DNA from: JAEKNW01 sp963678375
GTDB lineage: Bacteria > Cloacimonadota > Cloacimonadia > Cloacimonadales > JAFGVF01
Reading direction: 5' to 3'
Length of the DNA stretch: 64,000 bases
Assembly: GCA_963678375.2 (NCBI GenBank)
Contig: OY782831.1
Location: 620,001-684,000 of the forward strand
The notes under the pieces were generated by a model. The model saw only the letters and a list, made by a program, of their open reading frames with translations. It searched no databases and was not told the DNA's origin. The position numbers were made by a program, and so were the translations under genes. This document shows, piece by piece, positions 53,001 to 60,721 of this stretch. Positions within the stretch are counted from its first letter, which is position 1. Each line of letters starts with the position of its first letter.

Positions 53001-55345
53001 GCAGTTGTTGTTTCTAAAGTAACATTTTGAATTGAATCAAAGGTTCCACCCGCAGGATTCATAGTAGGAGTAGCACAGGTAAATACAGGCTCTCCACCAT
53101 AAATAGCATTAACCCATTCAGGATAATCTACGAATGGATTTCTATTACCTTGATAGTCTTCAATTTCATTATTACGAGTTATTTCAGCAGCATCAACAGG
53201 GTCTTGTCCATGCCATTCCAATAAAGTAGAAAGCATATTAACATTTATTGGTCCATTATTAGGAACAGGAGGGGCAAGAGGAAGATCATAACGAACATTC
53301 ATATAAAGTAATGCACGAGCTAAATCACCCTTATGTTGGTCTGTTGGTTCAAAGACAGTAACTAATTCATCATTATCGCCACGATATGAGACGTAACCAG
53401 TTGCATAAGAATATGAATACTCAACAGAATTTACATCATCAAATGATAAATTACCACGTGAAGAGTTTACACCTGAATCAGTTGGGAAAAGATGATGTAC
53501 ATCAGCCTTTGCTCTTAATACTTCATTTTGAGTATCATAATCTTCAATCCAGGATTGAGCATAAGTGTGTTCACAGTTGATATCTGTAGGTGCAGAAGTG
53601 TCTCCATAAGAATGAGAAACTTCTAAACCAGTATAAACGCATGTAACTGAGTTATTTATATTATCTATATTGCTATACATGGCAGCACGAGCACCATCAT
53701 AGCTTGTATTTGTGTTTGTAGAAATAAGAGATTTTAATTGACTCTTCAAGGCAGAACCCGAAGTAGCTGTAATTCCATCATAATATGAGTTTCCACCAGC
53801 AGTAGTTACTGTGATATAAGCTGTCTTATATTCTGTACCATCACTAGTTCCTGAATCCATAACATATAATTCAACAGGATAAGTTCCAACTGCATAGTAA
53901 GTGAAAGATGGATTTGCAGCATCAGAATCTTCATTATTATCACCATCGAAATCCCAGCTATATAAATAAGGACTTGTTCCACCAGTAACTAAATTAGTAA
54001 AATTAACTGTAAGAGGAACTTGACCAGTAAGAACATCAGCTTCGAAATCAACAGTTAAGATTTCAGGGCTTGTTCCACCAGCTCCCATAACTGAGAAATC
54101 ATCATAATATATTACTCCGCCACCTGAATTATCATTATAAGTTCTAACTTCAAAATAGAAGTTATCAGCTGTAGCTGGAGCAGTAAGAGTTAATGACACC
54201 TGTTGCCAAGCTGCATTATCAGTTGAATAACCACTAGGTCTTAGATCACCAGCATCATCACTTATGTTAGATGTTCCGGCACGCCAATATGACCACATTC
54301 TTGCTTTAGCATTAGGATCATTATCTAAGAACCAGTAAGAGATAGTATAAGTTTCACCACCAACAATACCTTCAACATACTGACCTAAGTCTTTAGTACC
54401 TGCAGTTTGTTTAGCAGAGTAAGAACCTGAATGAACAATAGTTCCTTCTTGGTCTATACTTTCTTTTTTATCCCAACCTGTTGGACTTGTAGAGTTATCC
54501 CAGGCTTCAAGACTTCCATTTGTCATTAATTCATCACCACTTCCACTTGATTCTTCACTAACTGTGATATAATCAATTTTTTCTTCAATATCACTTGCTA
54601 AAGCACCATCAGTAACTGTTAGTTTAACTGAGTAAGTACCAGCTGTGTTATATGTATAAGAAGGGTTTTCATCGGTTGAATCAACAGAGCCATCATTATC
54701 AAAATCCCAAGCGTAACCATAAGGTGAAGTACCACCAGTTACATTAGGAGTAAAATTGACAGTTAAAGGCTCTTGACCTGTTGTATAGTCTGCTGAGAAA
54801 TCAGCTGAAAGAGGAGTAGGTCCTGTGCCACCAGAATAGTCTGTTACAGAAAAATCATCTATGAAGAGATGAGCATTCTGATCATCAGAAAGAATTCTAA
54901 TGTAGACAGTAGATGAAGCATCATCAACTGTGTAAGAATAATCAACATAATTAACATTAGCACTTGCACCTAAAGTATGAGTGTCTAATGTAGTAAAATC
55001 TGTACCATTTACTGATTTTTGTAAGACAAATACATTAGTATCAGAACCATTAATAAAAGCATACTTAAAGCTAACAGTTCCAATTGTATTAAGAGCAGGA
55101 GTTGTTATATGAGCTCCAGCTTTATCATCATTAATAGTAAAACCATAAGAGCCGGCTGCTGAATTTGCATAAGAAAAGTTACCAGCCTCTACTTTAGTCC
55201 AAACTCTTCCACTAATAGTAACTGAAGCATCACCATAAGCAGTGCTTGGATTACTTTCAAAATCTTCAGTCCATGTATCAGCAAAGATACTTCCGATGCT
55301 TAAAAGCATCATTATTACAATAAAAACATTCAGATATCTTTTCAC
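47012..55345 (-). CDS. Giant secreted protein with endonuclease I domain, PKD, lamin-tail and chitobiase-like repeats
   Basis: A 2777-residue secreted protein; signal peptide MKRYLNVFIVIMMLLSIGS. A jellyroll (~25-170), a PKD domain (DFSADYTTGQEPLTVNF), a carbohydrate-binding-like module and a second PKD follow. Residues ~520-750 are an endonuclease I domain: NCEHTYAQSW and DVHHLFPTDSGVNSSRGNLSF carry the His, Asn and Arg of the beta-beta-alpha metal site, so it should cut DNA or RNA outside the cell. Then come five chitobiase/hexosaminidase C-terminal-type repeats (DGATIYYTIDG), three lamin-tail domains (PTGMIISEYIEG), two OB-fold-like modules (YDIQYVADPGT type) and two modules starting with IYRLTGEAILTYQR. 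It ends with an FN3 and MKFFKIEAST. No Por tail is seen. Confidence 0.9.
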   Translation of the reverse strand: MKRYLNVFIVIMMLLSIGSIFADTWTEDFESNPSTAYGDASVTISGRVWTKVEAGNFSYANSAAGSYGFTINDDKAGAHITTPALNTIGTVSFKYAFINGSDTNVFVLQKSVNGTDFTTLDTHTLGASANVNYVDYSYTVDDASSTVYIRILSDDQNAHLFIDDFSVTDYSGGTGPTPLSADFSADYTTGQEPLTVNFTPNVTGGTSPYGYAWDFDNDGSVDSTDENPSYTYNTAGTYSVKLTVTDGALASDIEEKIDYITVSEESSGSGDELMTNGSLEAWDNSTSPTGWDKKESIDQEGTIVHSGSYSAKQTAGTKDLGQYVEGIVGGETYTISYWFLDNDPNAKARMWSYWRAGTSNISDDAGDLRPSGYSTDNAAWQQVSLTLTAPATADNFYFEVRTYNDNSGGGVIYYDDFSVMGAGGTSPEILTVDFEADVLTGQVPLTVNFTNLVTGGTSPYLYSWDFDGDNNEDSDAANPSFTYYAVGTYPVELYVMDSGTSDGTEYKTAYITVTTAGGNSYYDGITATSGSALKSQLKSLISTNTNTSYDGARAAMYSNIDNINNSVTCVYTGLEVSHSYGDTSAPTDINCEHTYAQSWIEDYDTQNEVLRAKADVHHLFPTDSGVNSSRGNLSFDDVNSVEYSYSYATGYVSYRGDNDELVTVFEPTDQHKGDLARALLYMNVRYDLPLAPPVPNNGPINVNMLSTLLEWHGQDPVDAAEITRNNEIEDYQGNRNPFVDYPEWVNAIYGGEPVFTCATPTMNPAGGTFDSIQNVTLETTTADADIYYTTNGDTPTSASTLYTGAIEVVADMTIKAITVKAGWNDSQMASESYVINIIPTVSIYDIQYVADPGTSDASVYEGQTVNVTGIVTAVNSSGFNISAPAGGAWNGILVYNNTANPAIGDEVTFNGQVVEYNNLTELSNINGFQTLSQANSVSPTVITTAQVSTEAYEGVLVTVENVSVTQAPTNYNEWYVTDGSGDAQIDDEYGYIPDPAPSIGQVYSSITGILDYKYGSFGISPRDADDVILDATANQLPVISDVAHAPLTIYPTDAVTVTADAVDNDGTIATINLKWGTETGVYTTTTAMTPSRATYTADIPAQVEGTSVYYIVEATDDDNAVSTSQEASYTVSPEIGDIPTGMIISEYIEGGSNNKTIEIYNGTGADVDLTPYSVKLGSNGNDWGNNYDMTGTLTAGDVFVISNSSSVAAILAVTDATSNVCYFNGDDAIGLFYNTTLIDVIGVPGVDPGSSWDVAGGVGTTVNYTLVRKIEVTQGTTDWAISAGTDETSSQWNIYPQDTFTYLGSHGADPAQIVATPEISPLAGSYNDQVEITITCATDGATIYYTIDGNDPTTASDVYSAPFTLTADASVKAFATKADMDDSAIMTAEYTIVDTGDMPTGMIISEYIEGSGSNKVIEIYNGTGAEADLTPYAIKTAFNGGDWGTTFDLNGTLAAEAVFVIANSSADAAILALADATSGVCNFNGDDAVGLFYNEIAIDMIGVLGTDPGSEWDVAGGAGTTANYTLVRKVTVTEGTTDWALSAGTDETSSQWNIYPQDTIAYLGSYGVEPTPTVATPEFTPVAGSYNDQVLVTITCATDGATIYYTLDGSDPTTGSLVYSSEITITEDTTVKAFATLVDYDDSAIATAEYTITSITATDVADIASLRAGATDGTIYRLTGEAILTYQRDSRNQKYIQDATAGILIDDNSGVITTTYNQYDGISNIEGSLSEYNGVLQFVPTADPGSATSTGNTVTPIVLSITDITSAIDTYESRLVKLENVNFSETGTFATNTSYTLTDGTDNLTFRTSLSEADYIGQTIYTSALDVVVLVGEYNGTGQVVARSLADFTELAGPSTVATPEITPVTGTYYESQEVTITCATDGATIYYTIDGNDPTTGSSEYTLPFTVDATTTVKAMAVKTDWLDSSIAESVITIEEIVVPTGMIISEYIEGSSNNKAVEIYNGTGAEVDLTPYTVRLASNGGDWGNTSDMQGTLAADDVFVIANSSSDPAILAHADTTSNITYFNGDDAIGLFYNGILIDVFGTPTVDPGSAWDVAGTTGATANHTLVRKMTVTQGTTDWALSAGTDETDSQWIVYPSDTFSYIGSHTEPMEVVASPVISPNGGNFENPIDVTLTCETAGASIYYTTNGDTPSDASTLYLAPFSLSADATIQAIAVKEGYLNSPVVSADFTFSAVTEVATIAELRAGTLDGPIYRLTGEAILTYQRSSRNQKYIQDASAGILIDDNAGFITTTYNLYDGITNLEGSLTEYNGTLQFVPTVNGNPASSTGNTVSPTLVTIDQLNTNFNAYESQLVTLEGVTFVETGTFASGQNYTLTDGTNNLVFRTNFSEADYIGSDISANNLNVTGLAIEFNGTSQLTSRFASEIEEVTGYDDGLNVSKVAMTFETEVSVESASQSYVLYMQGVDLGLVEVTGDFQIQDPDGAWGSDFFFELQEEEVTINVKFNATNPGTVYGQITHSADGFDDVIIDLTGIANEVLPTPIYDIQYTTDAGDGTYPSPYDGQDVLVEGIVTATNYAGSRYFISSPEGGAWNGIYVYDSTNNPTLGDMVSFRATVDEYYGWTELKTVTDFQVLSQGNTLPQPTVITTTELASNEAYEGVLVKIENLTVTSAANSNDEWYVTDGSGDAQIDNGIFELTPPASVSDTFVSITGVVDYSYNEYGLNPRDADDIVAGGGVTELDTPVITSISKVAGGILIDWDDVNDAVTYNVYAADAPDGDYGTQPIARVDVSEYTYSIDDGMKFFKIEASTESMPLAK

Positions 55346-55730
55346 ATATCCTCCAAATTTTTGTGGTTTTTTGTTAAATAATTTTCATTCATAACTAATA
55401 AATTATCCAACATAATCATCTGATAGTATAATCTTATCTGAGGCAAAACAGTCCCCTTTTACTATATTCAAATATTTTTTAACTATAGCTCTCAAATAGA
55501 CTTATCTATCATCCTAAAAGATCTGCGTAGAATGGTGTGGTATTGTTTTCTACTTATAATACGCCTTAAGGCATATTTAACTTCTTTTACATACTAAATT
55601 TAGAATTGTTAAGATACTTGTCAAGTATAAATCAGTAAGTTTAAATTAACAAATGTTTATCTGTCAATTTATTCAAGTCCCCTCTTCATTTCTGGGAAGA
55701 AATGTATCCAAGAGGGGACCTTAAGAAAAT
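55346..55730. other. Spacer between the 2777-residue gene and the TPR gene
   Basis: No gene is seen. TTGACA on the minus strand (55619-55624) with TAAATT 16 nt downstream is a possible promoter for the giant gene. A GTAGAA/TTCTAC hairpin (~55525-55552) has ACCACACC in its loop (minus strand), like the leader motifs of the other surface genes. GCCTTAAGGC lies at 55563-55572. A large hairpin at 55677-55722 (GGTCCCCTCTT/AAGAGGGGACTT) may end the TPR gene. Confidence 0.4.
55677..55722. repeat. Large hairpin after the TPR gene
   Basis: Arms AGTCCCCTCTT and AAGAGGGGACC (one mismatch end) enclose a second pairing CATTTCT/AGAAATG. No T run follows on either strand, so termination is uncertain. Confidence 0.7.
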
Positions 55731-57407
55731 CTAATCCATTATTTCAATTTCAATTTCTAGATTTTTACCTTGATCTTTTTTAAGAATATCATTATAAATT
55801 GGAAGTTTAATTTTATCTATTACTTTGTTGACTGAATCAGGATTTATATCAGATAGGATAAGAATTAGAGAATCATCACCCCAAAAGCCAACTTCATCAT
55901 TATTTCTAGTATAGAACATAATTACCTTAGAGATATCTTTTAAAGTTTGACTAGTAAGATCTTGGGATAATTGATCTTTACTGATAAGTTTTATCTTAAT
56001 TACAGCAACATCACTACCTTTTTGTAGATGTAGGTCTTTGCTTTTCTTAATTGCATCCAAGATTTGCTCTTTTGGAATAAGTCCAAAAAAGTGTTCGATT
56101 TCCTCATAGTCATGTAATTTTTCTGATAGATTAGTCACCTTTTCCTTGAGCTCTTCCACTTCTTTATTGGCCTTTTTGAGCATAATTTCTTCTCTTACTT
56201 TCTGCTGACTTTCATATTTAGCAGCAATTTCTGAAAGCGCTTTATCCTGCTTTTCTTGAATAAGTAAATCAACATATTGGTTAGCTGATACTAGTTCTTT
56301 ATAAGCATCTTGATACTTGTTTTGCTTTTCAAAAATTTGAGATTTTACATGAAGAATCTTGAACTTCAAACTATTAGTTGCATCTTCAGAATCAATATCT
56401 CTAAAAGCAGACTCTAATTTTTCCATTGCTTGTTCATAGTGACCTTGAAGATTTAAAGTTAAGCCCATTAGATATTTAATTTTTGCACTTAAACTAGGAT
56501 ATTCATTATTGACAAGATTGGTCAAAGCTTGATTACTTACTTCAATTACTTTATCGAAATTTTGGATCTTATAATAAGTATAAGCCATTTGATAGGTAGT
56601 TTTAATCTTGTGATATAATAGTCTAGAAGCGGGATTATTAAGATAAGTTAATGCTTCCTCAAAAAAAGGTATTGCTTGGGAGTATTTAGCTTTTTTATAA
56701 TATACTTTAGCTATTAGAGCATGAGTCTGTGATTTCAAAGGAATATCATTTAGTAGAACAGAAATTTCAAGTGATTTATTAAAATAGCGTAAAGCTCTTT
56801 CATAGTTACCAATATCAATAAACATTTTTCCTATGTTCAAATTAGTTGTGCAAATCTGGGACTTCAAATCATGTCTTTCTTGTAGATCTAAGGCTTTGAA
56901 GTATGTACTCATACTTAGTGCAAATGACCTACATTTTCGATAAGCAGTTCCCAGAGAATTGTTTATATCTGCACTTAATTTATCTATTTCTTCTTTATCA
57001 TGATCTTTAATCTTTTTAATAAAATCTAAAGATAACTTCAAGAAAGTAATAGCGTTATTGTAGTCACCAATTCTAGTATAAGTCTCTCCCACATTATGAG
57101 TTGCAATAACTAGGTCATACTCATTATTGCTATGCTTGAAAATACCACAAGAGAGACGGAACATATTGAGAGCACTTTTATAATCGATTTGATTCCAATA
57201 ATGAACCCCAAGTTCTATAAGAAGAGTTCCCTCCTCCCGAGGTAACTGCAAATCACTGGCCAATTTAACAGCTCTGTTTAGGTATTTCTCAACGTCATTA
57301 GTCCTTTCTTCTTGGATTAAATAGTTGATATAGGTTTTCAAATAGTTTAAAGTAGCAACATTCTGTTTCCCTTGGTTAATTTTAGCTTCAATTTCTTTAA
57401 TATTCAT
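55731..57407 (-). CDS. TPR protein with coiled coil and degenerate GGDEF-like C-terminal domain
   Basis: A 558-residue cytoplasmic protein. Residues ~30-400 form about nine to ten tetratricopeptide repeats (for example ATHNVGETYTRIGDYNNAIT, TNLNIGKMFIDIGNYERALR). Residues ~395-455 are a charged coiled coil (KKANKEVEELKEKVTNLSEK). The last ~100 residues resemble a GGDEF fold (SDVAVIKIKLI ... IMFYTRNNDEVGFWGDDSLILILSD), but the signature GG(D/E)EF is W509-G-D-D-S513. Diguanylate cyclase activity is therefore unlikely; a c-di-GMP- or protein-binding signalling role is more plausible. No signal peptide. Its start directly abuts the elbB stop, so both are on one transcript. Confidence 0.8.
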   Translation of the reverse strand: MNIKEIEAKINQGKQNVATLNYLKTYINYLIQEERTNDVEKYLNRAVKLASDLQLPREEGTLLIELGVHYWNQIDYKSALNMFRLSCGIFKHSNNEYDLVIATHNVGETYTRIGDYNNAITFLKLSLDFIKKIKDHDKEEIDKLSADINNSLGTAYRKCRSFALSMSTYFKALDLQERHDLKSQICTTNLNIGKMFIDIGNYERALRYFNKSLEISVLLNDIPLKSQTHALIAKVYYKKAKYSQAIPFFEEALTYLNNPASRLLYHKIKTTYQMAYTYYKIQNFDKVIEVSNQALTNLVNNEYPSLSAKIKYLMGLTLNLQGHYEQAMEKLESAFRDIDSEDATNSLKFKILHVKSQIFEKQNKYQDAYKELVSANQYVDLLIQEKQDKALSEIAAKYESQQKVREEIMLKKANKEVEELKEKVTNLSEKLHDYEEIEHFFGLIPKEQILDAIKKSKDLHLQKGSDVAVIKIKLISKDQLSQDLTSQTLKDISKVIMFYTRNNDEVGFWGDDSLILILSDINPDSVNKVIDKIKLPIYNDILKKDQGKNLEIEIEIMD

Positions 57408-58064
57408 CTATTGTACCAATCTTGTAATTTCGGTAATTAATTTATTTATTCCCTTGAATACTTTTGTTAATGAAGCATCATTCATAAAAGCGGGAGTCGA
57501 TATAATAAGATTTTCTCTATCAACAACAATTTCGTCTGAATCAATTAAGTGGACTTGAGCTTGAGTGAAATCAATCAATTTCTTTGATTCAGGGTTTAAG
57601 CCTGTTGTTACTTGTATCTTTTTATCATTGAATAATATAGCTAGAATAGAAGGAAAAATGCAAATTGCACCAATTGGTTTTTTAGACTTATGAAAGGCTA
57701 AAATTATATCTTTGACATCGGATTTTACTTGCCAATTACCATCCTCTGCAGGGAAGTTTGTAAAATTCTTTAAAGCTCCATATCCTCCAGGAAGAATTAA
57801 AGCGGAGTAATTAGTTATATCAAAATCTTCTAAAGGTTTTATATCTCCTCTCGCTATTCGGGCTGATTCTTGCAGAATATTTCTTTTTGGATTAATTTCT
57901 TCCCCAGTTAAATGGTTTAGTGTGTCATATTGCTGTCTGTTAGGTGCAAAAATATCATATTCTATGTCATGCTGAGATAAAGCCAAGAGACTAAAAACAG
58001 CTTCATAAATCTCTGATCCATCACGATGACCACATCCTGATAACAATACACAATATTTTTTCAT
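57408..58064 (-). CDS. elbB: ElbB-type DJ-1/PfpI protein (glyoxalase III-like)
   Basis: A 218-residue class I glutamine-amidotransferase-like protein of the DJ-1/PfpI superfamily. The N-terminal LSGCGHRDGSEIYEAVFSLLAL is the ElbB signature; the nucleophile elbow is GAICIFPSIL with C135, and LILPGGYGALKNF is conserved. E. coli ElbB has weak glyoxalase activity, and its main role is not settled. It begins the pair with the TPR/GGDEF-like gene (no gap). A GGAGAG site precedes the ATG. Confidence 0.88.
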   Translation of the reverse strand: MKKYCVLLSGCGHRDGSEIYEAVFSLLALSQHDIEYDIFAPNRQQYDTLNHLTGEEINPKRNILQESARIARGDIKPLEDFDITNYSALILPGGYGALKNFTNFPAEDGNWQVKSDVKDIILAFHKSKKPIGAICIFPSILAILFNDKKIQVTTGLNPESKKLIDFTQAQVHLIDSDEIVVDRENLIISTPAFMNDASLTKVFKGINKLITEITRLVQ

Positions 58065-58511
58065 TTTTTCTCTCTCCTATATTTAATAGCCAAATTCAAA
58101 AATATAGCTCTTATTGCTATTTGTCAATAAGAAATTTATTAATGTATTTTTGAATGATTCAACCCTATTAATCCCAGATAGTGTTGTAGAACTTTATTGA
58201 AGAGTGCAAATTATTCTAGCAAAGTCCCCTTCTTTGAGGGGGATACAAGGTGTGAATCTATATAGTACTCATAATATATATTCAGAGAAATTATGGATTT
58301 TACTTTATCAGAATAATATAGAGCTAATCACAAAGGTCTACTGCACTGTCTGGGTTAATGCAATAGGTCTTTAAGAATCTGAGAGCTAAGCTTATTGTTA
58401 GCTGAGAATACAGGCATCACTGCCCACCTTTAGTTCCCCTCCTGCGGAGGGGTGGCTCGGTATTTCCGAGTCGGGGTGGTCTCACAGGGAATGCAAGCGT
58501 TCCCTGTGTAG
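58065..58511. other. Spacer with several hairpins between guaA and elbB
   Basis: No gene is seen. A CCCCTTCTTTGAGGGGG hairpin lies at 58226-58242. A cluster of three follows close to the guaA stop: CCCCTCC-TGC-GGAGGGG (58436-58452), CTCGG-TATTT-CCGAG (58456-58470) and ACAGGGAA-TGCAAGCG-TTCCCTGT (58484-58507). The last three would be in the guaA 3' end. The rest is unremarkable. Confidence 0.7.
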
Positions 58512-60047
58512 TTATTCCCATTCTATTGTTGCAGGTGGTTTAGAGCTGATATCATATACAACTCTGTTTACACCACGTACTTCATTAATGATTCTATTCG
58601 ACACTCTTTTTAAGAATTCATAAGGAAGTTCAGTCCAGTCAGCAGTCATTCCGTCAGAAGAGTTTACTGCTCTGAGAGCACAGACATTTTCATAAGTTCT
58701 TTCATCACCCATAACTCCAACAGATTGAATTGGTAGCAGGACAGCAAATGCCTGCCAAGTTTTATTATACAAATCTTTATCTCTAAGTTCTGAAATAAAT
58801 ATGTGGTCTATATTCTGTAATAATTGAACTTTTTCAGGAGTAATATCACTGATTATTCGAACAGCAAGTCCTGGTCCTGGGAAAGGGTGTCTATCTACTA
58901 ATGTTTCACCTAATCCTAGCTCTCTTCCCACATTACGAACTTCATCCTTAAAGAGCTCTCTGAGAGGTTCTACTAATTGCATATTCATTTTTTCAGGTAA
59001 GCCACCCACATTATGATGTGATTTTATAGTAGCTGAAGGCCCTTTAAAAGAAACACTTTCAATAACATCAGGATAGAGAGTACCTTGAGCTAAGAATTTA
59101 GCTTTAGGGAACTTTTTAGCCTCTCTGTCAAAGATTTCAATAAAAGTATTACCAATGATTTTACGTTTTTGTTCAGGATCAACTATACCTTTCAACTTGG
59201 ATAAAAAGACATCAGCAGCTCTTACTGTGTTGAGTTTGATTCCGAATCCTTCTGTAAAGATTCTTTCCACTTCTTCTACTTCATTTTTCCTAAGAAGACC
59301 ATTATCGACAAATATAGGAATCAAGTTATCCCCGATAGCTTTATAAAGAAGGGCACAAGTTACAGAAGAATCAACCCCACCTGATAAACCTAAAATTACT
59401 TGATTATCACCAACTTGTTCTTTGATTTGAGCAATTGCTCCTTCGATATAGGACATAGATGTCCAATCCTTCTTGAAACCAACTAAATCAACAAAGTTAT
59501 TGAGCATCTTGTAACCATTTTCAGTATGCACAACTTCTGGATGGAACTGCAAGCAATATAATGGTTTTTCCTTATGTTTTATGGCACCATATTCGCAGTT
59601 ATCAGAGTAGGCAAGCCTTTCAAAATCTTCATCAATATTATGAACCTTATCTCCGTGACTCATCCATACAATCTCTTCCTCTGCTAAATCTTGGAAAATA
59701 TTATCATGATTTATAATTTTAAGCTTTGCATAACCAAATTCACGTTCATTAGACTTATCAACCTTATAACCGGATAAATGAGCAATCAACTGCATACCAT
59801 AACAAACTGCAAAAATTGGTAAATCCAGTTCTAATATTCTTTTATCAGGAATTGGTGCATCATCAGCATATACACTATAGGGGGAACCAGAAAGAATCAA
59901 AGCTTTTGGTTTCTTAGCTACGAGCTCTTCATAGCTAATATTAAATGGAACAATCTCACAATATACTTTCATCTTTCTGATCTGTTTGGCTATCAACTGG
60001 GTGTATTGAGACCCAAAATCTAAAATCAACAGCAACTCATGGTTCAT
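58512..60047 (-). CDS. guaA: GMP synthase (glutamine-hydrolysing)
   Basis: A 511-residue enzyme of normal length, converting XMP to GMP with ATP and glutamine. The class I amidotransferase domain (1-190) has the triad C82 (FAVCYGMQ), H169 and E171 (LQFHPEVVH). The ATP-pyrophosphatase domain has the PP-loop LSGGVDSS (221-228), and the dimerisation domain ends with VVYDISSKPPATIEWE. It is the last gene of a three-gene set with the MBL hydrolase and the PP-loop protein, 26 nt after the former. The 3' hairpin cluster follows. Confidence 0.97.
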   Translation of the reverse strand: MNHELLLILDFGSQYTQLIAKQIRKMKVYCEIVPFNISYEELVAKKPKALILSGSPYSVYADDAPIPDKRILELDLPIFAVCYGMQLIAHLSGYKVDKSNEREFGYAKLKIINHDNIFQDLAEEEIVWMSHGDKVHNIDEDFERLAYSDNCEYGAIKHKEKPLYCLQFHPEVVHTENGYKMLNNFVDLVGFKKDWTSMSYIEGAIAQIKEQVGDNQVILGLSGGVDSSVTCALLYKAIGDNLIPIFVDNGLLRKNEVEEVERIFTEGFGIKLNTVRAADVFLSKLKGIVDPEQKRKIIGNTFIEIFDREAKKFPKAKFLAQGTLYPDVIESVSFKGPSATIKSHHNVGGLPEKMNMQLVEPLRELFKDEVRNVGRELGLGETLVDRHPFPGPGLAVRIISDITPEKVQLLQNIDHIFISELRDKDLYNKTWQAFAVLLPIQSVGVMGDERTYENVCALRAVNSSDGMTADWTELPYEFLKRVSNRIINEVRGVNRVVYDISSKPPATIEWE

Positions 60048-60073
60048 CTATGTTCTCCTAATTAATTAAATTA

Positions 60074-60712
60074 CTATATTCTAGAAGCTAATCCTATAAA
60101 AGGATTTTCTAACTTTTCTCGATCTATTGAAGTAAAACCACCATGTCCTGGTATAACAATAGTTTCGTCTGGAAGAATAAACAGTTTCTCTTTGATAGAC
60201 TTCTCAAGTTTTTCAAAGGAACCACCAGGAAAGTCTGTTCTACCAACACTTAACTGAAAAAGAGTATCACCAGAGATTAATATTTCCTGTCCATATAAAG
60301 AAATTCCTCCTTCAGTGTGACCAGGAGTATGAATGACTTTTAGGGTAGATTTGCCAAGCTTTATTTCATCTCCTTCTTGCAAAATCACATCTGCTTTAGG
60401 TGAAATAATATCCTGCCCCATGAAAGCACTTAAGTTTTTCTTGCTATCTGTAAGCATCTCTTGATCTGCACTATGAATCATGATTGGGCAATCAAACTTA
60501 GTTTTAAAATAGGCATTTCCCCCAATATGATCAGCATGACCATGTGTATTAATAATGGAAGTAAGCTTCAATCCCATGTTTACTATCTCTTTATGTAGGT
60601 TTGAAGAAGTCTTACCTGGATCAATTAATATTGCTTCTTTGCTTTCTTCATCCCAGATTAGTATTGTGTTTGTCCCATATTCTGGTAAAATATTATATAC
60701 TTTATACTTCAT
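60074..60712 (-). CDS. MBL-fold metallo-hydrolase (glyoxalase II-like)
   Basis: A 212-residue metallo-beta-lactamase-fold protein. The metal site is complete: T-H57-x-H59-x-D61-H62 (NTHGHADHIGG), H132 (HTPGHTEGG), D149 (LISGDTLF) and the last His in IPGHGG. It belongs to the YcbL/glyoxalase II-like group, which hydrolyses thioesters such as S-lactoylglutathione or related adducts; the true substrate is open. It lies 9 nt after the PP-loop gene and 26 nt before guaA. Confidence 0.88.
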   Translation of the reverse strand: MKYKVYNILPEYGTNTILIWDEESKEAILIDPGKTSSNLHKEIVNMGLKLTSIINTHGHADHIGGNAYFKTKFDCPIMIHSADQEMLTDSKKNLSAFMGQDIISPKADVILQEGDEIKLGKSTLKVIHTPGHTEGGISLYGQEILISGDTLFQLSVGRTDFPGGSFEKLEKSIKEKLFILPDETIVIPGHGGFTSIDREKLENPFIGLASRI

Positions 60713-60721
60713 TTTAATCCT

